Positions 33,927-44,059 of a stretch of DNA of 64,000 bases are shown one piece after another. This DNA comes from Gammaproteobacteria bacterium (GTDB lineage: Bacteria > Pseudomonadota > Gammaproteobacteria > Steroidobacterales > Steroidobacteraceae): positions 54,066-118,065 of the forward strand of contig JADJHU010000009.1 of the NCBI GenBank assembly GCA_016707425.1, given 5' to 3'. The translations under genes and the position numbers were made by a program. The notes beneath the pieces were generated by a model. The model ran no database searches. It saw only the letters and a list, made by a program, of their open reading frames with translations, and was not told the DNA's origin. The first letter of the stretch is position 1, and every line of letters starts with the position of its first letter.

Positions 33927-34226
33927 ATGCAGATCGCACGACTCTGGCGCGCCCATGTGTGCGCCGGCTGCCCGCCGGAGGCGCGGGAGCTGCAGATCGC
34001 AGGGACCGATGCGCCGATCCTCGACGCTGAAATCACGGCCTGCATCAGTGCCTATCTCACACAGACCCTTACTGTGGATGCGCGCATCGAGCGCCGCCTC
34101 CGTGAGGTGTGCGACGCCCTGCAGCATGCCCACCCCGACCTCGAGCCTTCCGCGGCGGCGTATTGCGCGCGGCTTGGCCAGCTCGTCAGTGCCGTGCTGA
34201 CCGAAACCGGCGCCGGCCGCGCCTGA
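33927..34226 (+). CDS. Hypothetical protein
   Basis: This is a 99-residue, mostly helical protein I do not recognise. It contains HVCAGCPPEARELQIAG near the N-terminus, where a CxxC pair and later a cysteine in ITACIS and AAYCARL could bind metal or form disulfides. ATG 33927 is taken as start because the upstream in-frame part is low-quality sequence. It is followed 10 bases later by the SnoaL-like gene, so the two likely form an operon. Confidence 0.6.
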   Translation: MQIARLWRAHVCAGCPPEARELQIAGTDAPILDAEITACISAYLTQTLTVDARIERRLREVCDALQHAHPDLEPSAAAYCARLGQLVSAVLTETGAGRA

Positions 34227-34236
34227 GGAGACCCGT

Positions 34237-34761
34237 ATGAGCAACGACGAACTCGCACAGCTGCGCCGCGACATCCAGATCCTCAAGGACATCGAGGAAA
34301 TCCAGCGCATGAAACATGGCTATTTCCGCTGTGTCGACACTGGCAACATCGCGGAAATCGCCCCCATGCTGCACGACGATGTGGACGTGCATTTCATCGG
34401 TGGTACCTACGAGTGGAACCTGAAGGGGAAGCAGGCCTATCTCGACGCCATGACGCAGAGCTTCAATCCGCAGGTCGTGGCCCAGCACAACGGCCATAGC
34501 CCGGAGATCCACATCCTGAGCGAGACCGAGGCGACGGGCTTCTGGTACCTCTACGACAACTTCTGGAACCTCGCGGAGGGGCGTTACACCTATGGCACGG
34601 CGCTCTACAAGGATCGCTATGTCAGGGAGCGCGGCCGCTGGCTCATCCGGCGCACCGTTTACCGACGCATCTATGAAGTCGTCGAGCCGATGCCCAGGGA
34701 TAAGGTCCCGAACTTCACTTACCGCTGGCTTGCCGATCCGAACGCCCGCATCCCGGACTGA
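34237..34761 (+). CDS. SnoaL-like (NTF2-fold) protein
   Basis: This 174-residue protein has the cone-shaped NTF2/SnoaL_4 fold. A helical start (DIEEIQRMKHGYFRCVDTG) is followed by MLHDDVDVHFIGGTYEWNLKG, the HNGHSPEIHILSETEATGFWYLYD core strands and RYVRERGRWLIRRTVYRRIYE. Family members include polyketide cyclases, dehydratases and ring-hydroxylating dioxygenase beta-like proteins. Here several His/Asp residues line the expected pocket. The substrate is unknown. It is common in bacteria that degrade steroids and aromatics, which fits the flanking catabolic genes. Confidence 0.83.
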   Translation: MSNDELAQLRRDIQILKDIEEIQRMKHGYFRCVDTGNIAEIAPMLHDDVDVHFIGGTYEWNLKGKQAYLDAMTQSFNPQVVAQHNGHSPEIHILSETEATGFWYLYDNFWNLAEGRYTYGTALYKDRYVRERGRWLIRRTVYRRIYEVVEPMPRDKVPNFTYRWLADPNARIPD

Positions 34762-34770
34762 AGAAGGGCG

Positions 34771-34810
34771 GATGACGGCATCCGTAGGTGCCGGCCCGTC
34801 GGGTTTTTTT
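34771..34810 (+). terminator. Possible terminator after the SnoaL-like gene
   Basis: A short GGATG/CATCC hairpin and a GC-rich CCCG/CGGG patch precede seven T (34804-34810), ten to fifty bases after the stop codon. The stem directly before the T-run is short, so the call is weak. Confidence 0.35.
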
Positions 34811-34935
34811 ACAGCGCCGCTGCCGCAACGGGGCCTGGGATTTCCAAGTCATTGGCAGGCTTGAATATTATGGCGATGGCCCGGGGCTTGCTCTATCTCT
34901 CGCAGCCAGTGACTGATCGACAACGAGAGGACTGA

Positions 34936-35433
34936 ATGATGCTCACCCGACTTCGACTCACCCTTGCCGTGCTGACCCTCGCCGCCTCGGGTGTTGCACA
35001 TGCCGCCCTGATCAATCTGGGCAGTGTCACCGCCCCGCAGACGGTCGGTTTCGGCAACTCCTGGACGATTGCGCCAGCCGTCTTCGCGGACGAGTTCCGC
35101 TTCGATCTGACGAACGGTGCGGATGTCTCCGGTCTCATCGTCGAGCGCGACTGGCTGTTCGGCGGTACGGACGTGCGCCTGCTGTCGCTGGCGTCGAACA
35201 ACTATCTGGCCTTTGATCTGACGCCGGCGACCTTCAACTTCTCCGGCCTCACCGCGGGCACCTATTCGCTGTTCGTGTCCGGCACGGCTTCGGGCATCTT
35301 TACCGGCTACCGGGGCACGATGAACTTCACGCCCTCGCAGACCTCGACCAGTGTGCCAGAGCCCGGCACGCTTGCCCTGCTCGGTCTTGGCCTCGTGGGT
35401 CTTGGCCTCGCGCGACGCCGCGTACACGCCTGA
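34936..35433 (+). CDS. PEP-CTERM sorting-signal protein
   Basis: This is a 165-residue exported protein. The signal peptide ends near ASGVAHA (residue 23) and the mature domain is Ser/Thr/Gly-rich and beta-strand-like, with FADEFRFDLTNGADVSG. The C-terminus is a textbook PEP-CTERM signal: SVPEPGTLALLGLGLVGLGLA, then ARRRVHA. Such proteins are processed by exosortase and usually belong to exopolysaccharide or biofilm matrix. The FxDxxx...TAGTYSLFVSG pattern resembles the FxDxA subgroup. No exosortase gene lies in the window. A strong hairpin follows 28 bases after the stop. Confidence 0.93.
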   Translation: MMLTRLRLTLAVLTLAASGVAHAALINLGSVTAPQTVGFGNSWTIAPAVFADEFRFDLTNGADVSGLIVERDWLFGGTDVRLLSLASNNYLAFDLTPATFNFSGLTAGTYSLFVSGTASGIFTGYRGTMNFTPSQTSTSVPEPGTLALLGLGLVGLGLARRRVHA

Positions 35434-35460
35434 TCGCAGCCTCCTGATATCCGCCTGATT

Positions 35461-35494
35461 CAGAGCGGCCGCAGCGAAAGCTGCGGCCGCTCTG
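35461..35494 (+). terminator. 15-bp stem with GAAA tetraloop after the PEP-CTERM gene
   Basis: The arms CAGAGCGGCCGCAGC and GCTGCGGCCGCTCTG pair perfectly around a GAAA loop. Only a short T-stretch (CGTTTCC) follows, so it may stabilise the mRNA 3' end or act as a terminator together with the next hairpin. Confidence 0.65.
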
Positions 35495-35550
35495 CGTTTC
35501 CGCCCCGGCATCCCGGGGCGGCGTGCGCCGCGGGTTTGCGCTGCCCAAGA

Positions 35551-35576
35551 GAAAAGCCCCCGTTCGGGGGCTTTTC
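35551..35576. terminator. Bidirectional intrinsic terminator between PEP-CTERM gene and hppA
   Basis: The arms GAAAAGCCCCC and GGGGGCTTTTC pair perfectly over 11 bases around GTTC. The A/T ends give a T-run on both strands, so it serves the rightward PEP-CTERM transcript and the leftward hppA transcript. Confidence 0.85.
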
Positions 35577-35635
35577 CGGGCGCCCGAATCTGCTCGCGGG
35601 CAGCGGGTGGTGGGGCGGGCGCGAGCTCCGCGCCG

Positions 35636-37684
<2,049 letters not shown>

Positions 37685-37881
37685 CTGGAGTTCTCCCGGA
37701 TTCAGCGAGTTGTAGTGTTGATCGGGCGCACGCGCACCCGGCCTCCCCCGAGGGGCGCGGCACTATATCATGCGCTGCGCACCCGCGAATCGGGCGCGGA
37801 GCGGGTGCAGGACTGCGGTGAGCAGCCGCATATCGATGCCGTTACACTCGCCCGGCTATCACGACTGCCGGAATTCTCTCC

Positions 37882-38682
37882 ATGCCTTCTATCCTGCGGC
37901 TGCGTCGGTCTGCCCTGGCCGCAATCGTCTGCGCACTCGCGGTGCTCTGGGTCTCGCTGGCAGCGGCGGGCGTCCGAGATGATCCACTGATCGCCGCGGC
38001 CTCGGACCTCCGCTTCGCCCTCGAGGAGATCGCCGCGCGCTTCGAGCGTGAAACCGGGCAGGGGGTCCGCCTGACCTTCGGCTCCTCGGGGAGCTTTGCG
38101 CGCCAGATCGAGCAGGGCGCGGGTTTCGAGATGTTTCTCTCGGCCGACGAGGAACTGGTCTTCCGCCTTGCGGACAAGGGGCTCACCAAAGACCGGGGTG
38201 CGCTCTATGCGATCGGCCGCCTCGCGCTCGTGGTGCCCGCGGGCTCGCCCGTGAGCCCGAGTGGGGACCTCACCGGGCTGCGCGCGGCACTGGCGGCGCA
38301 TCGGGTGAAGCGCTTCGCGATCGCCAACCCCGAGCACGCACCCTATGGCCGCGCGGCCGAGGAGGCGCTGCGCCACGCGGGGCTCTGGGAGCCGTTGCGA
38401 CCCCATCTGGTCTTCGGCGAGAACGTCAGTCAGGCCGCGCAGTTCGCGGTTGCGGACGGCAGCCAGGGCGGGCTCATCGCCGGCTCGCTGGCGCTCGCAC
38501 CGTCGATGCAGGGACGCGGGCGCTTTGCGCTCGTTCCTGCGAGCTGGCACCGGCCACTACGCCAGCGCATGGTGCTGCTGCGGGACGCCACGCCGGCGGC
38601 CGGGCGCTTCCATGCCTACGTGCTGTCCGATGCGGGGCGTGAGATCATGAAACGTTACGGCTTCGAGCTGCCGGCCGGGTAG
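37882..38682 (+). CDS. modA: Molybdate ABC transporter periplasmic binding protein
   Basis: This 266-residue ModA has a signal peptide (about 1-29, ending SLAAAG) and a two-lobe periplasmic binding fold. Oxyanion contacts include AAASDLRFALEE (about 38-49), FGSSGSFARQIEQGAGFEMFLSAD (about 66-89) and the Tyr in PEHAPYGRAAEEAL. It captures molybdate (or tungstate) for ModBC. It starts the rightward modABC run, divergent from hppA with a 197-base gap in which no ModE-type box is evident to me. Confidence 0.93.
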   Translation: MPSILRLRRSALAAIVCALAVLWVSLAAAGVRDDPLIAAASDLRFALEEIAARFERETGQGVRLTFGSSGSFARQIEQGAGFEMFLSADEELVFRLADKGLTKDRGALYAIGRLALVVPAGSPVSPSGDLTGLRAALAAHRVKRFAIANPEHAPYGRAAEEALRHAGLWEPLRPHLVFGENVSQAAQFAVADGSQGGLIAGSLALAPSMQGRGRFALVPASWHRPLRQRMVLLRDATPAAGRFHAYVLSDAGREIMKRYGFELPAG

Positions 38683-38708
38683 CCGGGCGCGCTTCACCGG
38701 AGACCGCG

Positions 38709-39380
38709 ATGGACTGGACTGCATTCCGGCTGTCCATTGAGCTCGGTGTGGTGACGCTCCTGGGTCTCGTGCCGCCCGCCATCGTTGCCGGGCGGGCGCT
38801 CGCGTATGGCCGCTTCCGCGGCAAGGGCTTTGTCGAGGCGCTCGTCGCCCTGCCTTTGCTGTTGCCGCCCACGGTGGTCGGCTTCTACCTGCTGGTCCTC
38901 TTCGGCCGTCACGGGCCCCTCGGACAGGCTTTCGAAGCGATCAGCGGCCAGGGACTCGCCTTCTCCTTCGAGGGGCTGGTCCTGGCCTGCATCGTCGTCA
39001 ACATCCCCTTTGCCGTGCAGCCGGTGCAGCGGGCCTTCGAATCGATCCCGCGCGAGGTGCGCGAGGCCGCTGCCGTGAGCGGGATGAGCCCGCTGCGGGC
39101 CTTCATGGCCGTCGAGCTGCCGCTCGCCTGGCCCGGGATCGTCTCGGCGCTCGTGCTCACCTTCGCGCACACGCTGGGTGAGTTCGGCGTCGTGCTGATG
39201 GTGGGCGGCTCGATTCCCGGAGAGACGCGCACGATTGCCATCGCCATCTACGATCGGGTACAGGCCTTCGACGATCGCTCGGCGGGCCTGATGGCGGCGA
39301 CGCTGCTCGTGCTCTCGGTCGCGGCGCTCGGGGCCACCAATACGCTCGCGACCCGCATCGGGCGACGACATGACGGCTAG
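38709..39380 (+). CDS. modB: Molybdate ABC transporter permease
   Basis: This 223-residue permease has five or six transmembrane helices. The cytoplasmic coupling helix carries the EAAxxxG signature: VREAAAVSGMSPLRAFMAVELPLAWPGI. It lies 26 bases after modA, and its 3' end overlaps modC by 11 bases. It forms the inner membrane channel for molybdate. Confidence 0.95.
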   Translation: MDWTAFRLSIELGVVTLLGLVPPAIVAGRALAYGRFRGKGFVEALVALPLLLPPTVVGFYLLVLFGRHGPLGQAFEAISGQGLAFSFEGLVLACIVVNIPFAVQPVQRAFESIPREVREAAAVSGMSPLRAFMAVELPLAWPGIVSALVLTFAHTLGEFGVVLMVGGSIPGETRTIAIAIYDRVQAFDDRSAGLMAATLLVLSVAALGATNTLATRIGRRHDG

Positions 39381-40491
39381 CGGATCCGGGGGCGAGGGAC
39401 TCGCGGTCACGCTGCGCCAGCAGCGACCCATGCCGCTCGATCTGGCCTTCGACTGCGCGCCCGGGGAGGTGGTGGCGCTCTTCGGACCCTCCGGCAGCGG
39501 CAAGACGACCACGCTGCGTGCCATCGCGGGGCTGCATCGACCGGAGCATGGACGCATCCGCTGTGGCTCCGAGCTCTGGCTCGACGTGGAGCAGGGCGTC
39601 GAGGTCCCGCCGCACCGGCGGGCGGTGGGCATGGTCTTCCAGGACTACGCGCTCTTCCCGCATATGACGGTGCTCGGCAACGTGCTCGCCGCCATGGGTC
39701 ATCGCCCGCGGCGCGAGCGCGAGATGCGTGCGCGGGAGCTGCTCGCGCTCGTGCATCTGGAGGAGCATGCCGGACGGCGCCCGGGCGGACTCTCCGGCGG
39801 GCAGCGCCAGCGCGTCGCCGTGGCGCGCGCACTGGCGCACGATCCTGCGGCGCTGCTCCTCGATGAGCCCTTCGCCGCCGTGGATCGTGCAATGCGGGTC
39901 GGGCTCTATGGGGAGCTCGAGTCGCTGCGCCGGTCGGTGCGGGCGCCGATCGTGCTCGTCACACACGACTTCGACGAAGTGGCCCGGCTCGCCGACCGCA
40001 TCGTACTCCTCGAGCGGGGACGGCTGGTCGTACAGGGTCCGGTGACCGAAATCACGAACCGCATGGATCTGACGCACTTCGGCATGCAATACGATCCGGG
40101 CAGTCTCCTCGATGCACGCATCGAGGCGCACGACGTGGAGCGGCAGCTCACGCGGCTCGTCTTCGACGGCGGCGTGCTCTGGGCCCCGCTGCTCGACGCA
40201 CCGGCGGACTTGCGGCTGCGCATCCGCATCGCCGCCCGCGAGGTGTCGCTCGCGCGCCGTGCTCCGGAGGAGATCAGCCTGCACAATGTGCTGTCGGCGA
40301 CCGTGAGCACGATCACGCCGGCCGCTGACCCGGCGCTCGTGCTCGTCGGCCTGCAGACCGGCGGGGCCCGCCTGCTCGCGCAGGTCACGCGTGACGCGGT
40401 CTCGCGCCTCGCCATCGCGCCCGGGACGCCCCTGTTCGCTCTCATCAAATCCGTGGCCGTGCTGCGGCCGGGATCAGGCCTGCACACATGA
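39370..40491 (+). CDS. modC: Molybdate ABC transporter ATP-binding protein
   Basis: This 373-residue ABC ATPase has Walker A GPSGSGKTTTLRAIAGL (about 39-55), Q-loop VFQDYALFPHMTV, signature LSGGQRQRVAVARALAH, Walker B LLLDEPFAAVD and the switch histidine in VTHDFDEV. A C-terminal TOBE/Mop domain follows (about 290-370; HNVLSATVSTITPAADPALVLVGLQ), which binds molybdate for feedback. Its TGA overlaps the next ATG by 4 bases, tying it to the SLC13 permease gene. Confidence 0.95.
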   Translation: MTASGSGGEGLAVTLRQQRPMPLDLAFDCAPGEVVALFGPSGSGKTTTLRAIAGLHRPEHGRIRCGSELWLDVEQGVEVPPHRRAVGMVFQDYALFPHMTVLGNVLAAMGHRPRREREMRARELLALVHLEEHAGRRPGGLSGGQRQRVAVARALAHDPAALLLDEPFAAVDRAMRVGLYGELESLRRSVRAPIVLVTHDFDEVARLADRIVLLERGRLVVQGPVTEITNRMDLTHFGMQYDPGSLLDARIEAHDVERQLTRLVFDGGVLWAPLLDAPADLRLRIRIAAREVSLARRAPEEISLHNVLSATVSTITPAADPALVLVGLQTGGARLLAQVTRDAVSRLAIAPGTPLFALIKSVAVLRPGSGLHT

Positions 40492-42257
40492 CGATCGAGC
40501 AGGCGCTCGCCTTCGCCATCGTCGCCGGTGTGATCGCCCTGCTGGTCTCGGGGCGGGTGCGCTACGATCTGGCGGGCGCCGTGGCACTGCTCGCCTCGGT
40601 CGCGGCCGGCATCGTCCGCCCCGAGGATGCGTTTCGTGGCCTGAGCGACGATATCGTCATCATCGTGGGCTCGGCGCTCGTGGTGAGCGCGGCCATCACG
40701 CGTTCCGGGATCATCGAGCGGCTGATCCGCCCGATCACTCCCTACATGAAGATCACCGAGCTGCAGATCGCCGTGCTCGTGACCCTCGTCGCGCTCCTTT
40801 CGGCCTTCATGAAGAACATCGGCGCACTCGCCATGTTCATGCCCATTGCCTTCCAGGTTGCACGCCGCACCGGCAGACCCGTCTCGCGTCTCCTCATGCC
40901 GCTCGCCTTCGGCTCGCTGCTGGGCGGGCTGATGACGCTGATCGGCACCTCGCCGAACGTCATCGTCTCGCGTCTGCGCGAGGATATCGTCGGCCGGCCT
41001 TTCGCCATGTTCGACTTCCTGCCCGTCGGTCTGTGGATCACGGCGGCGGGCGTCGTCTTTCTCGTCATCGGCTGGCGCCTGCTGCCGCAGCGGCGACCGG
41101 CGGGAGGTGACGCCTTCTCCATCGAGGACTACCAGACCGAGGTGCGCGTGTCGGCGGATTCGCGATTCGTCGGCCGCACCGTCGCCGATCTCGAGCGGCT
41201 TGCCGCGGGCGAGGTGGAGGTGCTCACGATCATCCGCGAGCGCTTCCGTCGTTACGTGCCGGTACCCGACTGGGAACTGCTGGCCGGCGACATCCTCGTG
41301 CTGCGCAGCGACGCCCACGTCATGTATCGCCTGGTCGCGGAAGCCCGTCTCGAGCTCGTGCACGACAAGGAGCTCGAGGTCGCCGAGGGGCGTGCGCGGG
41401 AGGTGAGCGTCGTCGAGGCGGTGATTGCGCCCGGTTCAGCAATGATCGGCCGGACGGTCGAGGAGCTCGACCTTCGCCACCGCTTCGATGTGAATCTTCT
41501 CGCGGTCGGGCGACGCGGTCAGCGCATCGTGCAGCGCCTGCGGCGCGTGCGTTTCCAGGCGGGTGACCTGCTCGTGCTGCGCGGCCACACTGATGTGCTC
41601 GGCGAGCGCATCGCCGCGCTCGGCTGCCTGCCGCTCGCCGAGCGCAGGCTCAGACTCGGAGACCGGCCGCGCGCCTGGCTCCCGGTGCTGATTCTCGCCG
41701 GCGCCATGACGCTCGTCGGCACCGGCCTCGTCGCCGTCCAGATCGCCTTCTTCGGTGCGGCGGTGGCGGTCCTGCTGGTGGGAGCGCTGCGCCTCGATGA
41801 GGCCTACGCCGCAGTGGACTGGCCCGTGCTCGCGCTTCTCGCCGCGCTCATCCCCGTGAGCGACTCCCTGCGCACGACCGGAGCCACCGATCTCATTGCC
41901 GGCTGGCTCTCGATGGTTGCGGTGCACCTTTCACCCGGCGGCGCCGTGGCGATGCTGCTCGTGGCGGCGATGGCGGTGACGCCATTCATGAACAACGCGG
42001 CCACGGTGCTCGTGATGGCGCCGATCGGCGCGAGTCTCGCGCAGCGTCTGGGACTGCAGCCCGACCCTTTCCTGATGGCCGTGGCGGTCGGTGCGGCCTG
42101 CGATTTCCTCACGCCGATCGGTCATCAGTGCAATACGCTGGTGATGGGTCCCGGCGGCTACCGCTTCGGGGATTACTGGCGCCTCGGGCTGCCACTGTCG
42201 CTGCTCGTGATCGGCCTCGGCACCTGGGCGATCCTCCGCTACTGGCCGCCGGGCTGA
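40488..42257 (+). CDS. SLC13/DASS family anion permease with TrkA-C (RCK_C) domains
   Basis: This 589-residue transporter has about five helices, then a cytoplasmic insert with two RCK_C/TrkA-C domains (about 205-375; YQTEVRVSADSRFVGRTVADLE and VIAPGSAMIGRTVEELDLRHR), then the second helical half. SLC13 signature positions are MTLIGTSPNVIVS in the first half and DFLTPIGHQCNTLVMGPGGY in the second. Family members move sulfate, dicarboxylates, phosphate or tungstate with Na+ or H+. Coupling to modC suggests oxyanion (sulfate, molybdate or tungstate) supply. Its end overlaps the convergent CBS gene by 19 bases. Confidence 0.9.
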   Translation: MTIEQALAFAIVAGVIALLVSGRVRYDLAGAVALLASVAAGIVRPEDAFRGLSDDIVIIVGSALVVSAAITRSGIIERLIRPITPYMKITELQIAVLVTLVALLSAFMKNIGALAMFMPIAFQVARRTGRPVSRLLMPLAFGSLLGGLMTLIGTSPNVIVSRLREDIVGRPFAMFDFLPVGLWITAAGVVFLVIGWRLLPQRRPAGGDAFSIEDYQTEVRVSADSRFVGRTVADLERLAAGEVEVLTIIRERFRRYVPVPDWELLAGDILVLRSDAHVMYRLVAEARLELVHDKELEVAEGRAREVSVVEAVIAPGSAMIGRTVEELDLRHRFDVNLLAVGRRGQRIVQRLRRVRFQAGDLLVLRGHTDVLGERIAALGCLPLAERRLRLGDRPRAWLPVLILAGAMTLVGTGLVAVQIAFFGAAVAVLLVGALRLDEAYAAVDWPVLALLAALIPVSDSLRTTGATDLIAGWLSMVAVHLSPGGAVAMLLVAAMAVTPFMNNAATVLVMAPIGASLAQRLGLQPDPFLMAVAVGAACDFLTPIGHQCNTLVMGPGGYRFGDYWRLGLPLSLLVIGLGTWAILRYWPPG

Positions 42258-42643
42258 GGGAGGCGGGACTCCGCCTGCACGCGGCGTGAGACCTCGGCGA
42301 GCGTGAGCCACCCGGTCACGCGGCCCGCGGCGTTGACGACCGGGAGGCGTCGGATGCTGCGCGAACCCAGGAGATCCATGACCGCCTCGAGGGGGTCTTC
42401 CTCGCGGCAGCAGTAGACGGGCCTGGACATCACCTCGCTGACGCGCACGCGCGAGCTGTCGAGACCCCGGGCCACGACGCGATAGAGGATGTCGCGATCG
42501 GTGACGATGCCCTCCAGGTCCTCGGGCGTTCCGACGGGCAGGGCGCCCACGTCGAGCTCTCCCATCAGCTCCGCCGCTTCCTGCACCGTTGCCCCGGAGG
42601 CGATGAATTCCACTTCCCGGCTCATCACCTCCGCGGCGCGCAA
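42239..42643 (-). CDS. CBS domain-pair protein
   Basis: This 134-residue protein has two CBS domains: MSREVEFIASGATVQEAAELM...IVTDRDILYRVVARG, and MSRPVYCCREEDPLEAVMDLL...VVNAAGRVTGWLTLAEV. Such pairs bind adenine nucleotides. It starts one base after the phosphofructokinase stop codon, so it is translated with that gene and may sense AMP/ATP to tune it or another partner. That link is inference from position. C-C in VYCC is unusual for the second domain. Confidence 0.9.
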   Translation of the reverse strand: MRAAEVMSREVEFIASGATVQEAAELMGELDVGALPVGTPEDLEGIVTDRDILYRVVARGLDSSRVRVSEVMSRPVYCCREEDPLEAVMDLLGSRSIRRLPVVNAAGRVTGWLTLAEVSRRVQAESRLPQPGGQ

Positions 42644-42644
42644 C

Positions 42645-43925
42645 TCACACCTCGAAGGGGGTGGCCAGCCGCCGCTTCACGGGTACACCGCGGATCTGCA
42701 CGTACTCGGGCAAGCCGTTGCGATAGGGCGGATAGTCCTCGCCCGCGATGAGCGGCTCGAGGTAGCGCCGGCAGGGTCCAGTGATGCCGAAACCGTCCTC
42801 GGTGATGAACTCGCGTGGCACCTTCTTCTCGAGATTGGCGACCTCGGCGAGCGGTACCGAGCCGATCATCCAGCGATAGGGGCGCGATGAGCGGCGCACG
42901 ATGGTCGGCATCACGGCATTGTGACCGGCGAGCGCCAGTTCGACGGCAGCCTTGCCGACCGCGTAGGCCTGCTGGACGTCGACCTTCGAGGCGATGTGCC
43001 GCGCCGCGCGCTGCAGGTAGTCGGCCACGGCCCAGTGGAACTTGTAGCCGAGCGCGTCGCGGACCATGTTGGCGACCAGCGGCCCCACGCCTCCAAGCTG
43101 AGTGTGCCCGAAGGCGTCTTTCGTGCCCGCGTCGGCGAGGAAGCGCCCGTCCGCCGTGGCCGTGCCTTCCGAGACCACGATCACGCAGTAGCCGTAGTCG
43201 CTCACGCACTGGCGTACCTTGGCCAGGAATCGCTCCTGTTCGAAGGGGATCTCGGGGAAGAGGATGATGTGCGGGGGGTCGCCGGCCCGCCGCCCTGCGA
43301 GCCCGCCGGCCGCAGCGATCCAGCCCGCGTGCCGGCCCATCACCTCGAGCACGAAGACCTTCGTCGAGGTGCGCGCCATCGAGGCGACGTCGAGCGCGGC
43401 CTCGCGTGTCGAGACGGCCACGTATTTGGCCACCGAGCCGAAGCCGGGGCAGCAGTCAGTGTGCGGCAGGTCGTTGTCGACCGTCTTCGGGATGCCGATG
43501 CAGGTGAGCGGATAGCCGAGAGATTCGCCGACCTGGGACACCTTGAGCGCGGTGTCCATGGAGTCGTTGCCCCCGTTGTAGAAGAAGTAGCCGATGTCGT
43601 GCGCACGGAAGACTTCGATCAGCCGTTCGTACTCGGCGCGGTTCTTCTCGAGGCTCTTCAGCTTGAAGCGTGCGGAGCCGAAGGCACCGCCCGGGGTGTG
43701 GCGCAGTCCCTTGATGGTCGCACGGCTCTCCCGGCCGGCGTCGATGAGATCCTCGGTGAGTGCGCCGATGATGCCGTCGCGCCCCGCATAGACTCGGCCG
43801 ATGCGCCGCGAGTTGCGCAGGGCCGTCTCGATCACGCCGGCGGCCGACGCATTGATCACGGCGGTGACCCCGCCCGACTGGGCATAGAAAGCATTCTTCT
43901 TCGGGAGGCCTTTCTTCGCAGGCAT
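42645..43925 (-). CDS. pfp: Diphosphate-dependent 6-phosphofructokinase
   Basis: This 426-residue PFK interconverts fructose 6-phosphate and fructose 1,6-bisphosphate. The phosphate-donor loop reads YNGGNDSMDTALK, with Asp at the position that blocks ATP binding (ATP enzymes have Gly, GGDGS). The substrate loop is GIPKTVDNDLPHTD with Lys, as in PPi-dependent enzymes (ATP type PGTIDND). Both residues say PPi is the phosphoryl donor and the reaction is reversible. ATG 43925 gives MPAKKGLPKKNAFYAQSGG. It is divergent from adk by 134 bases and followed directly by the CBS gene. Confidence 0.94.
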   Translation of the reverse strand: MPAKKGLPKKNAFYAQSGGVTAVINASAAGVIETALRNSRRIGRVYAGRDGIIGALTEDLIDAGRESRATIKGLRHTPGGAFGSARFKLKSLEKNRAEYERLIEVFRAHDIGYFFYNGGNDSMDTALKVSQVGESLGYPLTCIGIPKTVDNDLPHTDCCPGFGSVAKYVAVSTREAALDVASMARTSTKVFVLEVMGRHAGWIAAAGGLAGRRAGDPPHIILFPEIPFEQERFLAKVRQCVSDYGYCVIVVSEGTATADGRFLADAGTKDAFGHTQLGGVGPLVANMVRDALGYKFHWAVADYLQRAARHIASKVDVQQAYAVGKAAVELALAGHNAVMPTIVRRSSRPYRWMIGSVPLAEVANLEKKVPREFITEDGFGITGPCRRYLEPLIAGEDYPPYRNGLPEYVQIRGVPVKRRLATPFEV

Positions 43926-44059
43926 GGCGGCGGGTCCCTTTTGGCCGGAGGAGGGCCCGGAGTATCGCACCACTCCGCGGGGATCCGCGTGGTTTGACCT
44001 CGCTATGGAGGATCGGTAACGTGCCGGGCTTTCACCCGGAACAGCGGTACTCGGCAATC

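Noticed and set aside
34840..34880. Sigma-54 promoter for the PEP-CTERM gene (TGGCAGG...)
   Set aside because: A TGGCA-like -24 element exists but the -12 GC is absent at the required spacing.
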